A DNA stretch of 46,321 nt from Pseudomonas triticifolii. Lineage in GTDB: Bacteria > Pseudomonadota > Gammaproteobacteria > Pseudomonadales > Pseudomonadaceae. The translations under genes were made by a program, and so were the position numbers. Positions 34,657 through 42,213 of this stretch are shown here, piece after piece. The first letter of the stretch is position 1, and every line of letters begins with the position of its first letter. The notes below the pieces were generated by a model. The model worked only from the letters and a program-made list of their open reading frames with translations, did not search any database and was not told the DNA's origin. The stretch lies in assembly GCF_014358015.1 (NCBI RefSeq), contig NZ_JACONV010000029.1:1-46321 (forward strand), given 5' to 3'.

Positions 34657-35301
34657 TCAACGCGTGCCGAACACCACCATGGTCTTGCCCTTGACGTTGA
34701 TCAGGCTCTGCTCTTCCAGCGCCTTGAGCACGCGTCCTACCATCTCCCGCGAACAGCCCACGATGCGTCCGATCTCCTGCCGGGTGATCTTGATCTGCAT
34801 GCCATCAGGATGGGTCATGGCATCCGGTTCCCTGCACAGGTCAAGAAGCGTCCGCGCTACGCGGCCGGTGACATCCAGAAATGCCAGGTCGCCCACCTTG
34901 CGTGTGGTGTTGCGCAGGCGATCCGCCATCTGGCTGCCAAGGGCGTAAAGGATTTCCGGCTCCTGCTGAGTCAGCTCACGAAACTTCATATAAGTGATTT
35001 CAGCCACTTCGCACTCGGTCTTGGCGCGCACCCAGGCACTGCGTACCGATTCATGGCCGGGCTGTTCGAAAAGACCCAGTTCGCCGAAGAAATCTCCGCT
35101 GTTGAGGTAGGCGATAATCATCTCCCGGCCTTCATCATCCTCGATCAGAACCGTGACTGATCCTTTGATAATCAAGAACAACGACTCAGAACTGTCACCG
35201 GCATTGATGATGTTGCTTTTGGCTGCGCAGCGACGACGTTGTGCGTGGGGAAGAAGCTTGTCCAGACTCTTTGTTTTTGATGTAAGTGTGATCGCGACCA
35301 T
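34657..35301 (-). CDS. vfr: cAMP-binding global regulator Vfr (CRP family)
   Basis: CRP-family transcription factor of 214 residues, very close to P. aeruginosa Vfr. The N-terminal cyclic-nucleotide domain carries the cAMP-contact residues of the phosphate-binding cassette (GELGLFE at 73-79, R87-S88) and T132/T133 in the C-helix. The C-terminal helix-turn-helix is about 173-194 (RQEIGRIVGCSREMVGRVLKAL). I used the ATG at 35301 with GGAAG seven bases upstream, giving MVAITLTSK as in P. aeruginosa; a TTG 30 bases earlier is not supported. It is divergent from the OsmC-like gene over 210 bases that hold a palindrome and a direct repeat. Confidence 0.95.
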   Translation of the reverse strand: MVAITLTSKTKSLDKLLPHAQRRRCAAKSNIINAGDSSESLFLIIKGSVTVLIEDDEGREMIIAYLNSGDFFGELGLFEQPGHESVRSAWVRAKTECEVAEITYMKFRELTQQEPEILYALGSQMADRLRNTTRKVGDLAFLDVTGRVARTLLDLCREPDAMTHPDGMQIKITRQEIGRIVGCSREMVGRVLKALEEQSLINVKGKTMVVFGTR

Positions 35302-35336
35302 GCGTAACTTCCGAAAAAAGACCTTCGCCAAATGGC

Positions 35337-35350
35337 ATACCTGTAGGTAT
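35337..35350. promoter_or_regulatory. Palindrome ATACC-TGTA-GGTAT upstream of vfr
   Basis: Perfect 5-4-5 inverted repeat whose near edge lies 36 bases before the vfr ATG. It is not a CRP/Vfr consensus (TGTGA-N6-TCACA). It could be an operator for another regulator or overlap the vfr transcription start. Confidence 0.35.
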
Positions 35351-35411
35351 CGGCTGCACCTGCAATATCGCCAGCTTTTCGACGAATGGCGGGCTCAATT
35401 TACGAAACTTC

Positions 35412-35430
35412 CTACACATTAGCTACACAT
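35412..35430. repeat. Direct repeat CTACACAT x2 at 11-base phasing
   Basis: CTACACAT occurs at 35412-35419 and again at 35423-35430. The copies start 11 bases apart, about one helical turn, in the vfr/OsmC divergent promoter region. A tandem regulator half-site is possible. Confidence 0.35.
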
Positions 35431-35511
35431 CCCATTTTTCTTTACGCAGCCGGGCGCTAGAGCAGCCCTATGCTAAGCTGGCGACCCTTTTTTAGCAGTG
35501 GAGTCTTGGCG

Positions 35512-35934
35512 ATGAAGGCACGCATCCAATGGGCTGGCGAAGCCATGTTCCTCGGCGAGTCCGGCAGCGGGCATGTTGTGGTCATGGACGGCCCGCCTGA
35601 AAGCGGCGGTCGCAACCTGGGCGTTCGACCCATGGAAATGGTCCTGATCGGTCTGGGCGGTTGCAGCAACTTCGACGTGGTGAGCATCCTCAAAAAGTCT
35701 CGTCAGCCGGTCGAAAGTTGCGAGGCGTTTCTTGAGGCCGAGCGCGCTGACGAAGACCCGAAAGTCTTCACCCGCATTCATTTGCACTTTGTCGTTAAAG
35801 GTCGAGGGCTGAAAGAAGCCCAGGTCAAACGGGCAATCGAGCTGTCTGCAGAAAAGTATTGCTCGGCCTCGATCATGCTTGGTAATGCGGGCGTGAAGAT
35901 CACTCACGATTATGAAATCGTCGAACTGGGCTGA
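35512..35934 (+). CDS. OsmC/Ohr-like family protein (YhfA type)
   Basis: OsmC-fold protein of 140 residues with two conserved cysteines, C51 (GLGGCSNFDVVSIL) and C117 (EKYCSASIM), which in related proteins form a peroxidatic/resolving pair. It is shorter than Ohr-type resistance proteins, and closest in form to the YhfA subgroup, whose function is unclear. The ATG at 35512 has GTGGAGTC upstream; a start 42 bases earlier lacks support. A TATGCTAAG at 35469 could be a stress-type -10. A terminator-like nested hairpin follows the gene. Confidence 0.88.
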   Translation: MKARIQWAGEAMFLGESGSGHVVVMDGPPESGGRNLGVRPMEMVLIGLGGCSNFDVVSILKKSRQPVESCEAFLEAERADEDPKVFTRIHLHFVVKGRGLKEAQVKRAIELSAEKYCSASIMLGNAGVKITHDYEIVELG

Positions 35935-35962
35935 CGTCCAGACATCCAACGATCATAAAAAC

Positions 35963-36014
35963 GGCGCACACTCTGGCAGACGGCTTCGGACGTCTGCATA
36001 ATGCGCCACTTTTT
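35963..36014 (+). terminator. Nested hairpin plus T tract downstream of the OsmC-like gene
   Basis: Outer stem GGCGCA (35963-35968) pairs with TGCGCC (36002-36007). Inside it, GCAGACG (35976-35982) pairs with CGTCTGC (35991-35997), closed by a C(TTCG)G tetraloop. A T5 run follows at 36010-36014. This fits an intrinsic terminator. The rest of 36015-36177 is the speD leader, with no further element I recognise. Confidence 0.65.
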
Positions 36015-36177
36015 CAGGGCGCAGCATGCATGGGTTTTCTGCTGTTGTGCCCGAGCAGACAACCAAAATCGCCAACGCGAAGAGGTGTTAACCGTCCTAC
36101 GCAGCTGAGCCGGACTCATCTGACGGGCATGCTTGATCACGCGGCTGGCGCCGCACACATATAGAGAGTTTTTAACG

Positions 36178-36972
36178 GTGAAAAGCAAACTCAAGCTCCA
36201 CGGGTTCAATAACCTGACAAAGACCTTGAGCTTCAACATTTATGACATCTGCTATGCGGAAACCCCGCAGGACCAGCAGGCGTACGTCGAATACATCAAC
36301 AGTGTGTATGACGCAGAACGCCTGACGCGGATTCTGACCGATGTTGTCGATATCATTGGTGCCAATATCCTGAACATCGCACGTCAGGATTACGATCCTC
36401 AGGGTGCCAGTGTGACCATTCTGATCTCCGAGCAGCCGGTAACGCCTACCGAAAGCCAGATCGAAGAGTCGCCAGGTCCACTGCCGGAAACCATTCTGGC
36501 TCACCTGGACAAGAGCCACATCACGGTTCACACCTACCCCGAAATTCACCCGGTGGATGGCATTGCCACATTCCGCGTGGATATCGATGTGTCGACCTGT
36601 GGCGTTATTTCACCGCTCAAGGCGTTGAACTACCTGATTCACAAGTTCGAGTCCGATATCGTGACCGTCGATTATCGCGTGCGTGGTTTTACCCGTGACG
36701 TGGAAGGCAAGAAGCACTTCATCGATCACGAGATCAACTCGATCCAGAACTACCTGTCCGAAGACACGCGCAACGGTTACCAGATGACCGACGTGAACGT
36801 GTACCAGGAAAACCTGTTCCACACCAAGATGCTGCTCAAAGAGTTCGAACTGGACAACTACCTGTTCGGCGATGCGACCAGCAACCTGTCGACTGAACAG
36901 CGTGAACAGGTCACCGCGAAGGTCAAGCACGAGATGCTCGAGATCTTCTACGGCCGTAACGTAGCGGTCTGA
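36178..36972 (+). CDS. speD: S-adenosylmethionine decarboxylase proenzyme
   Basis: Produces decarboxylated SAM, the aminopropyl donor for spermidine synthesis. The 264-residue class 1A enzyme is made as a proenzyme that self-cleaves between K112 and S113 (HLDKSHITVHTYPE), with S113 becoming the pyruvoyl cofactor. The start is GTG at 36178, giving MKSKLKLHGFNN as in other pseudomonads; GAGAG lies upstream. It is monocistronic, ending in a strong terminator 38 bases downstream. Confidence 0.96.
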   Translation: MKSKLKLHGFNNLTKTLSFNIYDICYAETPQDQQAYVEYINSVYDAERLTRILTDVVDIIGANILNIARQDYDPQGASVTILISEQPVTPTESQIEESPGPLPETILAHLDKSHITVHTYPEIHPVDGIATFRVDIDVSTCGVISPLKALNYLIHKFESDIVTVDYRVRGFTRDVEGKKHFIDHEINSIQNYLSEDTRNGYQMTDVNVYQENLFHTKMLLKEFELDNYLFGDATSNLSTEQREQVTAKVKHEMLEIFYGRNVAV

Positions 36973-37010
36973 ATGCAACTGCATTGACCGGCACGCACTG
37001 CCGCAACGAA

Positions 37011-37038
37011 AAAGGCGCCTGTTAAGGGCGCCTTTTTT
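37011..37038. terminator. Rho-independent terminator after speD (bidirectional)
   Basis: GGCGCC (37014-37019) and GGCGCC (37027-37032) form the stem with a 7-base loop, extended by an A run before and followed by T6. It also serves the convergent coq7 on the other strand. Confidence 0.92.
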
Positions 37039-37053
37039 GTGCGTGTGATCCGG

Positions 37054-37701
37054 TCAGATGCGATAGGTGCTCTTGGTCATGACCTTGGCCAGGATGCTCA
37101 TGCCGAACTTGATCGGTGCCGGAAAGCGAAAACCGCCTGCCTCCAGCGCAGATTCGGCATGATGCTGTTCATCGCTGAGCATCTGTTCGAGGATCGCTCG
37201 AGACTTCTCATCCTCGGCCGGCAGCTGTTCAAGGTGTTCACTCAGATGCTTGCTGACCTGATCTTCCGTCGCGGCAACGAACCCCAGGCTTACCCGGTCG
37301 CTGATCATGCCAGCCGCTGCACCGATACCGAAAGACAGGCCGTAGAACAATGGATTCAACACGCTGGTGTGGCTGCCAAGCTGATGAATGCGCTGCTCGC
37401 ACCAGACCAGATGGTCGATTTCTTCTTCGGCAGCGTGCTCCATGGCTTTGCGTACCTTGGGCAGTTTGGCGGTCAACGCCTGCCCCTGATACAGCGCCTG
37501 GGCACAGACTTCGCCTGTATGGTTAATGCGCATCATGCCCGCGACATGGCGCGTTTCGACATCGCTCAGGGTGCGATCAGGCTGCACGATGGCAGGCGAC
37601 GGCCGCTGTGAGTGCGCGCTCGACGGCAGCAGCGTACGCATCGCGCTATCGGCTTGCATTAAAAGGCGGTCAATGGGGGAGTAGTGACGTTCGGTAGCCA
37701 T
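37054..37701 (-). CDS. coq7: 2-polyprenyl-3-methyl-6-methoxy-1,4-benzoquinone monooxygenase (Coq7)
   Basis: Diiron hydroxylase of the penultimate step in aerobic ubiquinone synthesis. The 215-residue protein shows the ligand motifs in order: NHTGEVCAQALY (first Glu), EEEIDH (ExxH) and DEQHHAES (second ExxH-type). A hydrophobic GLSFGIGAAAG segment suggests membrane association. I chose the ATG at 37701, four bases after GGAGGT; the GTG two codons earlier overlaps the ribosome site. It is the Coq7 type of some proteobacteria, not a UbiF flavoprotein. Confidence 0.95.
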   Translation of the reverse strand: MATERHYSPIDRLLMQADSAMRTLLPSSAHSQRPSPAIVQPDRTLSDVETRHVAGMMRINHTGEVCAQALYQGQALTAKLPKVRKAMEHAAEEEIDHLVWCEQRIHQLGSHTSVLNPLFYGLSFGIGAAAGMISDRVSLGFVAATEDQVSKHLSEHLEQLPAEDEKSRAILEQMLSDEQHHAESALEAGGFRFPAPIKFGMSILAKVMTKSTYRI

Positions 37702-37826
37702 GGGCACCTCCGGTTAGGTCCATGGGAGGCAGTTTACCCGAATCGGCAGGAGAGGGTTTGGGGATGTGCCGCCCTGCCAGCTTCCATGGCGCAAGCGGGC
37801 AAGGCGAACTCTGCGTAAAAGCGGAC

Positions 37827-38165
37827 TCAGCCCGGCGGCCAGTTCATCTGACGCTGACCCAGCACGTGCATGTGAATGTGATAAACGGTCTGTCCACCCA
37901 GCTCGTTGCAGTTCATGACCACACGAAAACCGTCTTCACAGCCCTGCTCCTTGGCCAGACGCTGCGCCGTGAACAGGATATGACCGGCCAGACCTTTGTC
38001 GTCCTCGGTCAGATCATTCAGTGTACGGATGGGCTTTTTGGGGATAACCAGAAAGTGCACGGGAGCCTGAGGGGCGATGTCGTGGAAGGCCAGCACCTGA
38101 TCGTCTTCATAGATGATCTTTGCCGGAATTTCCCGATTGATGATCTTGGTGAACAAAGTATCCAC
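37827..38165 (-). CDS. HIT family nucleotide-binding protein (HinT-like)
   Basis: Histidine-triad protein of 112 residues with the signature HIHMH at 96-100 and the family's INREIPAKIIYEDD start. HinT-type proteins hydrolyse purine nucleoside phosphoramidates and adenylates. Cytoplasmic and usually dimeric. It lies between coq7 and an SDR on the same strand, with gaps of 125 and 94 bases, so separate transcription is possible. Confidence 0.92.
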   Translation of the reverse strand: MDTLFTKIINREIPAKIIYEDDQVLAFHDIAPQAPVHFLVIPKKPIRTLNDLTEDDKGLAGHILFTAQRLAKEQGCEDGFRVVMNCNELGGQTVYHIHMHVLGQRQMNWPPG

Positions 38166-38259
38166 AGCCGTGTGCTCCTTGTCGGTTGATGATTATCTGC
38201 AGGTTATCGATGCGACCGAGTGTACTGAGCGAGGGAGACCTCGCCCAGCCCTTTGTCCA

Positions 38260-39036
38260 TCAGCGCGGGCAGCATGACTTGTTGATGTAGCCGCTGATTT
38301 GCCGTGCCAGCCAGCGCGAGACGAGGCGTGGGCTGAACGTCCAGAGTCTGTTGCGCCAGCCGGGTATGATCACGGCGCGATTCTTTGCCAGGGCCCGTAC
38401 GGTGTAAAGCGCAACTTCTTCGGCACTGATCATGTTTTCAGTGTTGACCTTAAGTTGCGCTGTGCGGAAGAACGCGGTGCGGGTCGGGCCAGGGCACAGT
38501 ACCGACACCTTGACCCCGGTTTTCTTAACTTCTTCGCGCAGGCCTTCGGAGAAATGCAGGACGTAAGCCTTGCTCGCGTAATACGTGCTCATCCACGGAC
38601 CTGGCTGAAACGCCGCTACGGACGCGACATTGAGAATCTGCCCGCCGCCTTGAATCGCCATCAGGTTACCGACGGTATGACACAGACGTGTAAGCGCCAG
38701 AATGTTCAGGTCGATCAGGTCCTGTTCTGCGCCCCAGTCCTGAGCCAGAAACGGGCCACACGTGCCGATGCCCGCTGCGTTGACCAACAGGTCGATCTGA
38801 TGCGCGCCGTCTTCCAGCTCAAGCAGGAACCCTGAAAGCCGTAACGGCTCGCCCAGATCACATGCGCGAAACAGCACCTCCACGCCAAAGCGCTGCGTCA
38901 GCTCCAGTGCGATGGTTTCCAGCTGATCCCGCTGGCGAGCGACCAGAATAAGGCTGCGGCCACGGCGCGCTAGTGCCTCGGCCATGGCCAGGCCGATGCC
39001 GCTGGAGGCGCCAGTGATCAGGGCGTAACGGGTCAT
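38260..39036 (-). CDS. Short-chain dehydrogenase/reductase
   Basis: Classical SDR of 258 residues. The Rossmann motif TGASSGIG at 8-15 binds NAD(P). The catalytic residues are S139 and the YxxxK pair Y152/K156 (YYASK). The C-terminal third is more variable, ending with a basic stretch (QISGYINKSCCPR). The start ATG at 39036 has GGAGAA six bases upstream; an ATG four codons earlier does not. The substrate is not evident, though relatives of this DltE/YqjQ-like subgroup are mostly uncharacterised. Confidence 0.9.
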   Translation of the reverse strand: MTRYALITGASSGIGLAMAEALARRGRSLILVARQRDQLETIALELTQRFGVEVLFRACDLGEPLRLSGFLLELEDGAHQIDLLVNAAGIGTCGPFLAQDWGAEQDLIDLNILALTRLCHTVGNLMAIQGGGQILNVASVAAFQPGPWMSTYYASKAYVLHFSEGLREEVKKTGVKVSVLCPGPTRTAFFRTAQLKVNTENMISAEEVALYTVRALAKNRAVIIPGWRNRLWTFSPRLVSRWLARQISGYINKSCCPR

Positions 39037-39089
39037 GCAGTTCTCCATTGAGCATAATGCGGTCGGCAGTTTACCGGGCTGCGAGCCCT

Positions 39090-39986
39090 TTATTGCTTAT
39101 CGGTGTCTTGTTCGGGCGATTTTTCCACATCGTCAGCGTTCGTTTGAACGCCGTCTCGCTCTGCTTCATCGTCATAGGGCAGGGACTGTTCGTATTCGTC
39201 TGTCTGAACGTCCAGTTCGTTCTTGAGCGTATCCATGCCGCCGGAAAGGCTGCCCACAATAATCAGAGGAATCAACAAGACCCAGAGTCCGGCCAATATC
39301 TTGACAGCACGTGTGTTGGGCGGCTGGGGGGCTCCGTACTTGTTCGGGCCTTTGGTGCCGGGTATGGCCGTCATCAGGATCGGAAAAAAGCTTCCTACGA
39401 AGGGCACAAGGTTCAGGAGTAAAAGCCAGCCCGACCAGCCGATATCGTGGAGTCTCCTGATACCCATTTGAGCGGCGAGGAGTGCGTACGCCATCAGCAG
39501 AACCGCAAACAGCAGCCCGCCGGCCACCAATGACTGGGTCATGAAACTGACTGTGATGAGCGATAGCGGTAATAAGGTCACGCTGAGGACCAGAATCCAC
39601 GCCAGATAGCGCAGACGGCCGATACGTCCCTGAATACCGAACACCTTGAGCGTGGACGACTCCGCAAACTCCGTTCCGACCTGCGATTTGGGCGGGGCAT
39701 AAGGCGAGGCGGGTGGTTGAACTTCTTTTTTATCAATGCTCAGGCTGATGGCTGGATCCGGTTCGATACGCGCTTCGACGCCTGCTTCATTGAGCGCGTT
39801 CATGTAGCGTTCGGCTTCTTCATGGGGCAGACCCCGCTTGAGGGCGACAGGGTGTCCGCTGAACAGTTTTTCCACAGCCGCGGTTTCGCTGCTGAACAGC
39901 CTGGCGAGATTGGCTTTCGCCACCTCGAGTTCAACGCCAGGGCGCACCTGACCTTCAAAGACGATCTTGAAGTGGGTATCGGCCAT
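39090..39986 (-). CDS. DUF805 membrane protein with an extra N-terminal domain
   Basis: Protein of 298 residues in three parts. Residues 1-78 form a soluble domain (FKIVFEGQVRPGVELEVAK, then a Leu-rich helix and ALKRGLPHEEAERYMNALNEAGVEARIEPD) that looks like a small alpha/beta module. Residues about 110-255 form the DUF805 membrane domain with four or more helices, with the family's GRIGRLRY start and RRLHDIGWSGW loop. A strongly acidic tail follows, with many Asp and Glu. Function is unknown. The N-terminal module appears, to my recollection, in front of several Pseudomonas membrane proteins, which would suggest a common sensing or targeting role. Confidence 0.85.
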   Translation of the reverse strand: MADTHFKIVFEGQVRPGVELEVAKANLARLFSSETAAVEKLFSGHPVALKRGLPHEEAERYMNALNEAGVEARIEPDPAISLSIDKKEVQPPASPYAPPKSQVGTEFAESSTLKVFGIQGRIGRLRYLAWILVLSVTLLPLSLITVSFMTQSLVAGGLLFAVLLMAYALLAAQMGIRRLHDIGWSGWLLLLNLVPFVGSFFPILMTAIPGTKGPNKYGAPQPPNTRAVKILAGLWVLLIPLIIVGSLSGGMDTLKNELDVQTDEYEQSLPYDDEAERDGVQTNADDVEKSPEQDTDKQ

Positions 39987-40067
39987 ACAGGGCTTCCTTG
40001 TCTTGAAGTGAGAGCGAACCAGGCGCCGCCGCGTGGGGCACCTGTTATACAGCCTGTGTCACCACGC

Positions 40068-40496
40068 TCAGAAAGGTCTGACGATGACCAGAATGACGAT
40101 GGCAATCAGGATCAGAACCGGAACTTCATTGAACCAGCGGTAGAACACATGGCTACGACCATTCTCGCCGCGGGCGAAGCGTTTGACCTGCGCGCCGCAA
40201 ACGTGGTGGTAACCGATCAGCAATACCACCAGCGTAAGCTTGGCGTGCATCCAGCCCTGGCTGAAATAGCCGCTTGGGTTGAAGCTGATCAGCCAGCCGC
40301 CGAAGATCAGGGTCGCGATCATCGCAGGTCCCATGATGCCTCGGTACAGCTTGCGCTCCATGATGCAGAAGCGGTCGCGGCTGATGCTGTCTTCGCTCAT
40401 CGAGTGATAAACAAACAGCCGTGGCAGGTAAAAGAGACCTGCAAACCAGCAGACCATTGAAATGATGTGCAGTGCTTTGATCCATAAATAGAGCAT
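40068..40496 (-). CDS. hemJ: Protoporphyrinogen IX oxidase HemJ
   Basis: Inner-membrane protein of 142 residues with four predicted helices (for example IKALHIISMVCWFAGLFYL near the N-terminus and LTLVVLLIGYHHVCG in the middle). HemJ catalyses the oxygen-independent-type oxidation of protoporphyrinogen IX in haem synthesis. The conserved early histidine (KALHII, H10) and R26 in LPRLFVYH fit the family. Divergent from argC over 133 bases. Confidence 0.9.
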   Translation of the reverse strand: MLYLWIKALHIISMVCWFAGLFYLPRLFVYHSMSEDSISRDRFCIMERKLYRGIMGPAMIATLIFGGWLISFNPSGYFSQGWMHAKLTLVVLLIGYHHVCGAQVKRFARGENGRSHVFYRWFNEVPVLILIAIVILVIVRPF

Positions 40497-40629
40497 TTTC
40501 AGTTATTCCCAGGTTCACGGTGGCCGAATAGTAGAGGCTTGGGTGTCCATACGTCACGTTGTCGGTTGTCGCAGACGCCATAGGCCCATATTATCGACCG
40601 CTTTCCAGTTGTTTCGTTGAGGGCAGGTT

Positions 40630-41664
40630 ATGGTCAAGGTCGGTATCGTCGGTGGCACGGGTTACACCGGGGTCGAACTGCTGCGTCTGTTGGCACAGCA
40701 TCCGCAAGCTGAAGTGGTGGTGATTACTTCTCGCTCGGAGGCCGGTCTTCCTGTCGCCGACATGTACCCGAACCTGCGAGGCCATTACGACGGTCTGGCA
40801 TTCAGCGTTCCGGACGTTCAGACACTGGGCGCGTGTGATGTCGTGTTTTTCGCCACACCGCATGGCGTCGCTCACGCGCTGGCCGGTGAATTGTTGGCCG
40901 CAGGCACCAGGGTGATCGACCTGTCTGCCGACTTCCGTCTGCAGGACTCGGATGAGTGGGCCAAATGGTATGGCCAGCCCCATGGTGCTCCAGAACTCTT
41001 GAAAGATGCGGTCTACGGCCTGCCTGAAGTCAATCGTGAGCAGATCAAGACGGCACGCCTGATTGCGGTGCCCGGTTGCTACCCGACCGCCACTCAGTTG
41101 GGTTTCCTGCCGCTGCTTGAAGCGGGCATTGCTGATAACGGGCGGCTGATTGCCGACTGCAAGTCGGGTGTGAGCGGTGCCGGGCGCGGGCTTAGCATCG
41201 GCTCGCTGTACTCGGAAGCCAACGAAAGCTTCAAGGCGTACGCCGTCAAAGGTCACCGTCACCTGCCTGAAATCACCCAGGGCCTGCGCCGCGCAGCCGG
41301 TGGCGATGTGGGACTGACGTTCGTTCCGCATCTGGTGCCCATGATTCGTGGTATCCATTCGACCCTGTACGCTACGGTCACTGATACCTCGGTGGATCTA
41401 CAGGCCTTGTTCGAGAAACGTTACGCCGATGAGCCTTTCGTGGATGTGATGCCTGCCGGCAGCCATCCCGAGACACGCAGCGTTCGCGGCGCCAACGTCT
41501 GTCGCATCGCGGTGCATCGCCCGCAGGGTGGCGATCTGGTCGTCGTGCTGTCGGTTATCGACAATCTGGTCAAGGGCGCTTCAGGTCAGGCGGTTCAGAA
41601 CATGAACATCATGTTCGGTCTGGACGAGCGTCTGGGCCTGTCACACGCCGGGATGATGCCGTAA
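40630..41664 (+). CDS. argC: N-acetyl-gamma-glutamyl-phosphate reductase
   Basis: NADPH-dependent reduction of N-acetylglutamyl phosphate in arginine synthesis. The 344-residue protein has the nucleotide-binding motif GGTGYTG (8-14), the catalytic cysteine C150 (VPGCYPTA) and the later GHRHLPEI histidine motif. Cytoplasmic. It is followed by erpA after 135 bases that contain a promoter candidate for erpA. Confidence 0.97.
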   Translation: MVKVGIVGGTGYTGVELLRLLAQHPQAEVVVITSRSEAGLPVADMYPNLRGHYDGLAFSVPDVQTLGACDVVFFATPHGVAHALAGELLAAGTRVIDLSADFRLQDSDEWAKWYGQPHGAPELLKDAVYGLPEVNREQIKTARLIAVPGCYPTATQLGFLPLLEAGIADNGRLIADCKSGVSGAGRGLSIGSLYSEANESFKAYAVKGHRHLPEITQGLRRAAGGDVGLTFVPHLVPMIRGIHSTLYATVTDTSVDLQALFEKRYADEPFVDVMPAGSHPETRSVRGANVCRIAVHRPQGGDLVVVLSVIDNLVKGASGQAVQNMNIMFGLDERLGLSHAGMMP

Positions 41665-41722
41665 GTTCTGAATCGGGCGGCAAGCGGACCATAACCTTCG
41701 TTTGCCGCTGCTCTGCAAATAG

Positions 41723-41752
41723 TTGACCGATTTTCTGGGACAAGCGGATAAT
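41723..41752 (+). promoter_or_regulatory. Sigma-70-like promoter for erpA
   Basis: TTGACC (41723-41728), an 18-base spacer and GATAAT (41747-41752). The predicted start is about 40 bases before the erpA ATG. No clear IscR site was found by eye. Confidence 0.55.
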
Positions 41753-41799
41753 GCCCGTTATTACGCATTACGACGGCTTAACGCCGGGAGATATCTGAC

Positions 41800-42150
41800 A
41801 TGAGTGTCGAATCCTTCACTCCGACGGCTTTGGAATTCACCCCAGGTGCAGCGCACAAGGTGAAGTCTCTGGTCGATGAAGAGGGCAATGATCGCCTTAA
41901 ACTGCGTGTCTTCGTGACCGGTGGCGGTTGCTCCGGCTTCCAGTACGGCTTCACGTTCGATGAAGACGTTGCAGACGATGACACCATTGTCGAGCGCGAA
42001 GGCGTTAGCCTGGTGGTCGATCCAATGAGCTTCCAGTACTTGGCAGGTGCCGAGGTGGATTATCAGGAAGGGCTGGAAGGTTCGCGTTTCGTGATCAAGA
42101 ACCCGAATGCTTCCACGACCTGCGGTTGTGGGTCGTCGTTCTCGATCTGA
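41800..42150 (+). CDS. erpA: Iron-sulfur cluster insertion protein ErpA
   Basis: A-type Fe-S carrier that delivers clusters to apo-proteins, including isoprenoid-synthesis enzymes. The 116-residue protein has the three conserved cysteines, C44 (GGGCSGF), C108 and C110 (TCGCGSSF). The length matches E. coli ErpA (114). Cytoplasmic. A bidirectional terminator 18 bases downstream separates it from convergent anmK. Confidence 0.96.
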   Translation: MSVESFTPTALEFTPGAAHKVKSLVDEEGNDRLKLRVFVTGGGCSGFQYGFTFDEDVADDDTIVEREGVSLVVDPMSFQYLAGAEVDYQEGLEGSRFVIKNPNASTTCGCGSSFSI

Positions 42151-42167
42151 CAACGCATCGCAGTCAT

Positions 42168-42196
42168 GAAAACGCCGCTCATTGAGCGGCGTTTTT
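42168..42196. terminator. Bidirectional Rho-independent terminator between erpA and anmK
   Basis: AACGCCGCTC (42171-42180), ATT loop and GAGCGGCGTT, followed by a T run on the plus strand and a shorter one on the minus. The 10-bp stem is perfect. Confidence 0.9.
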
Positions 42197-42213
42197 CATT
42201 CTGGCGTCTGGCG

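Noticed and set aside
41680..41718. Terminator after argC
   Set aside because: A 7-bp stem (GCGGCAA/TTGCCGC) with an 18-base loop and no T run; too weak to call.
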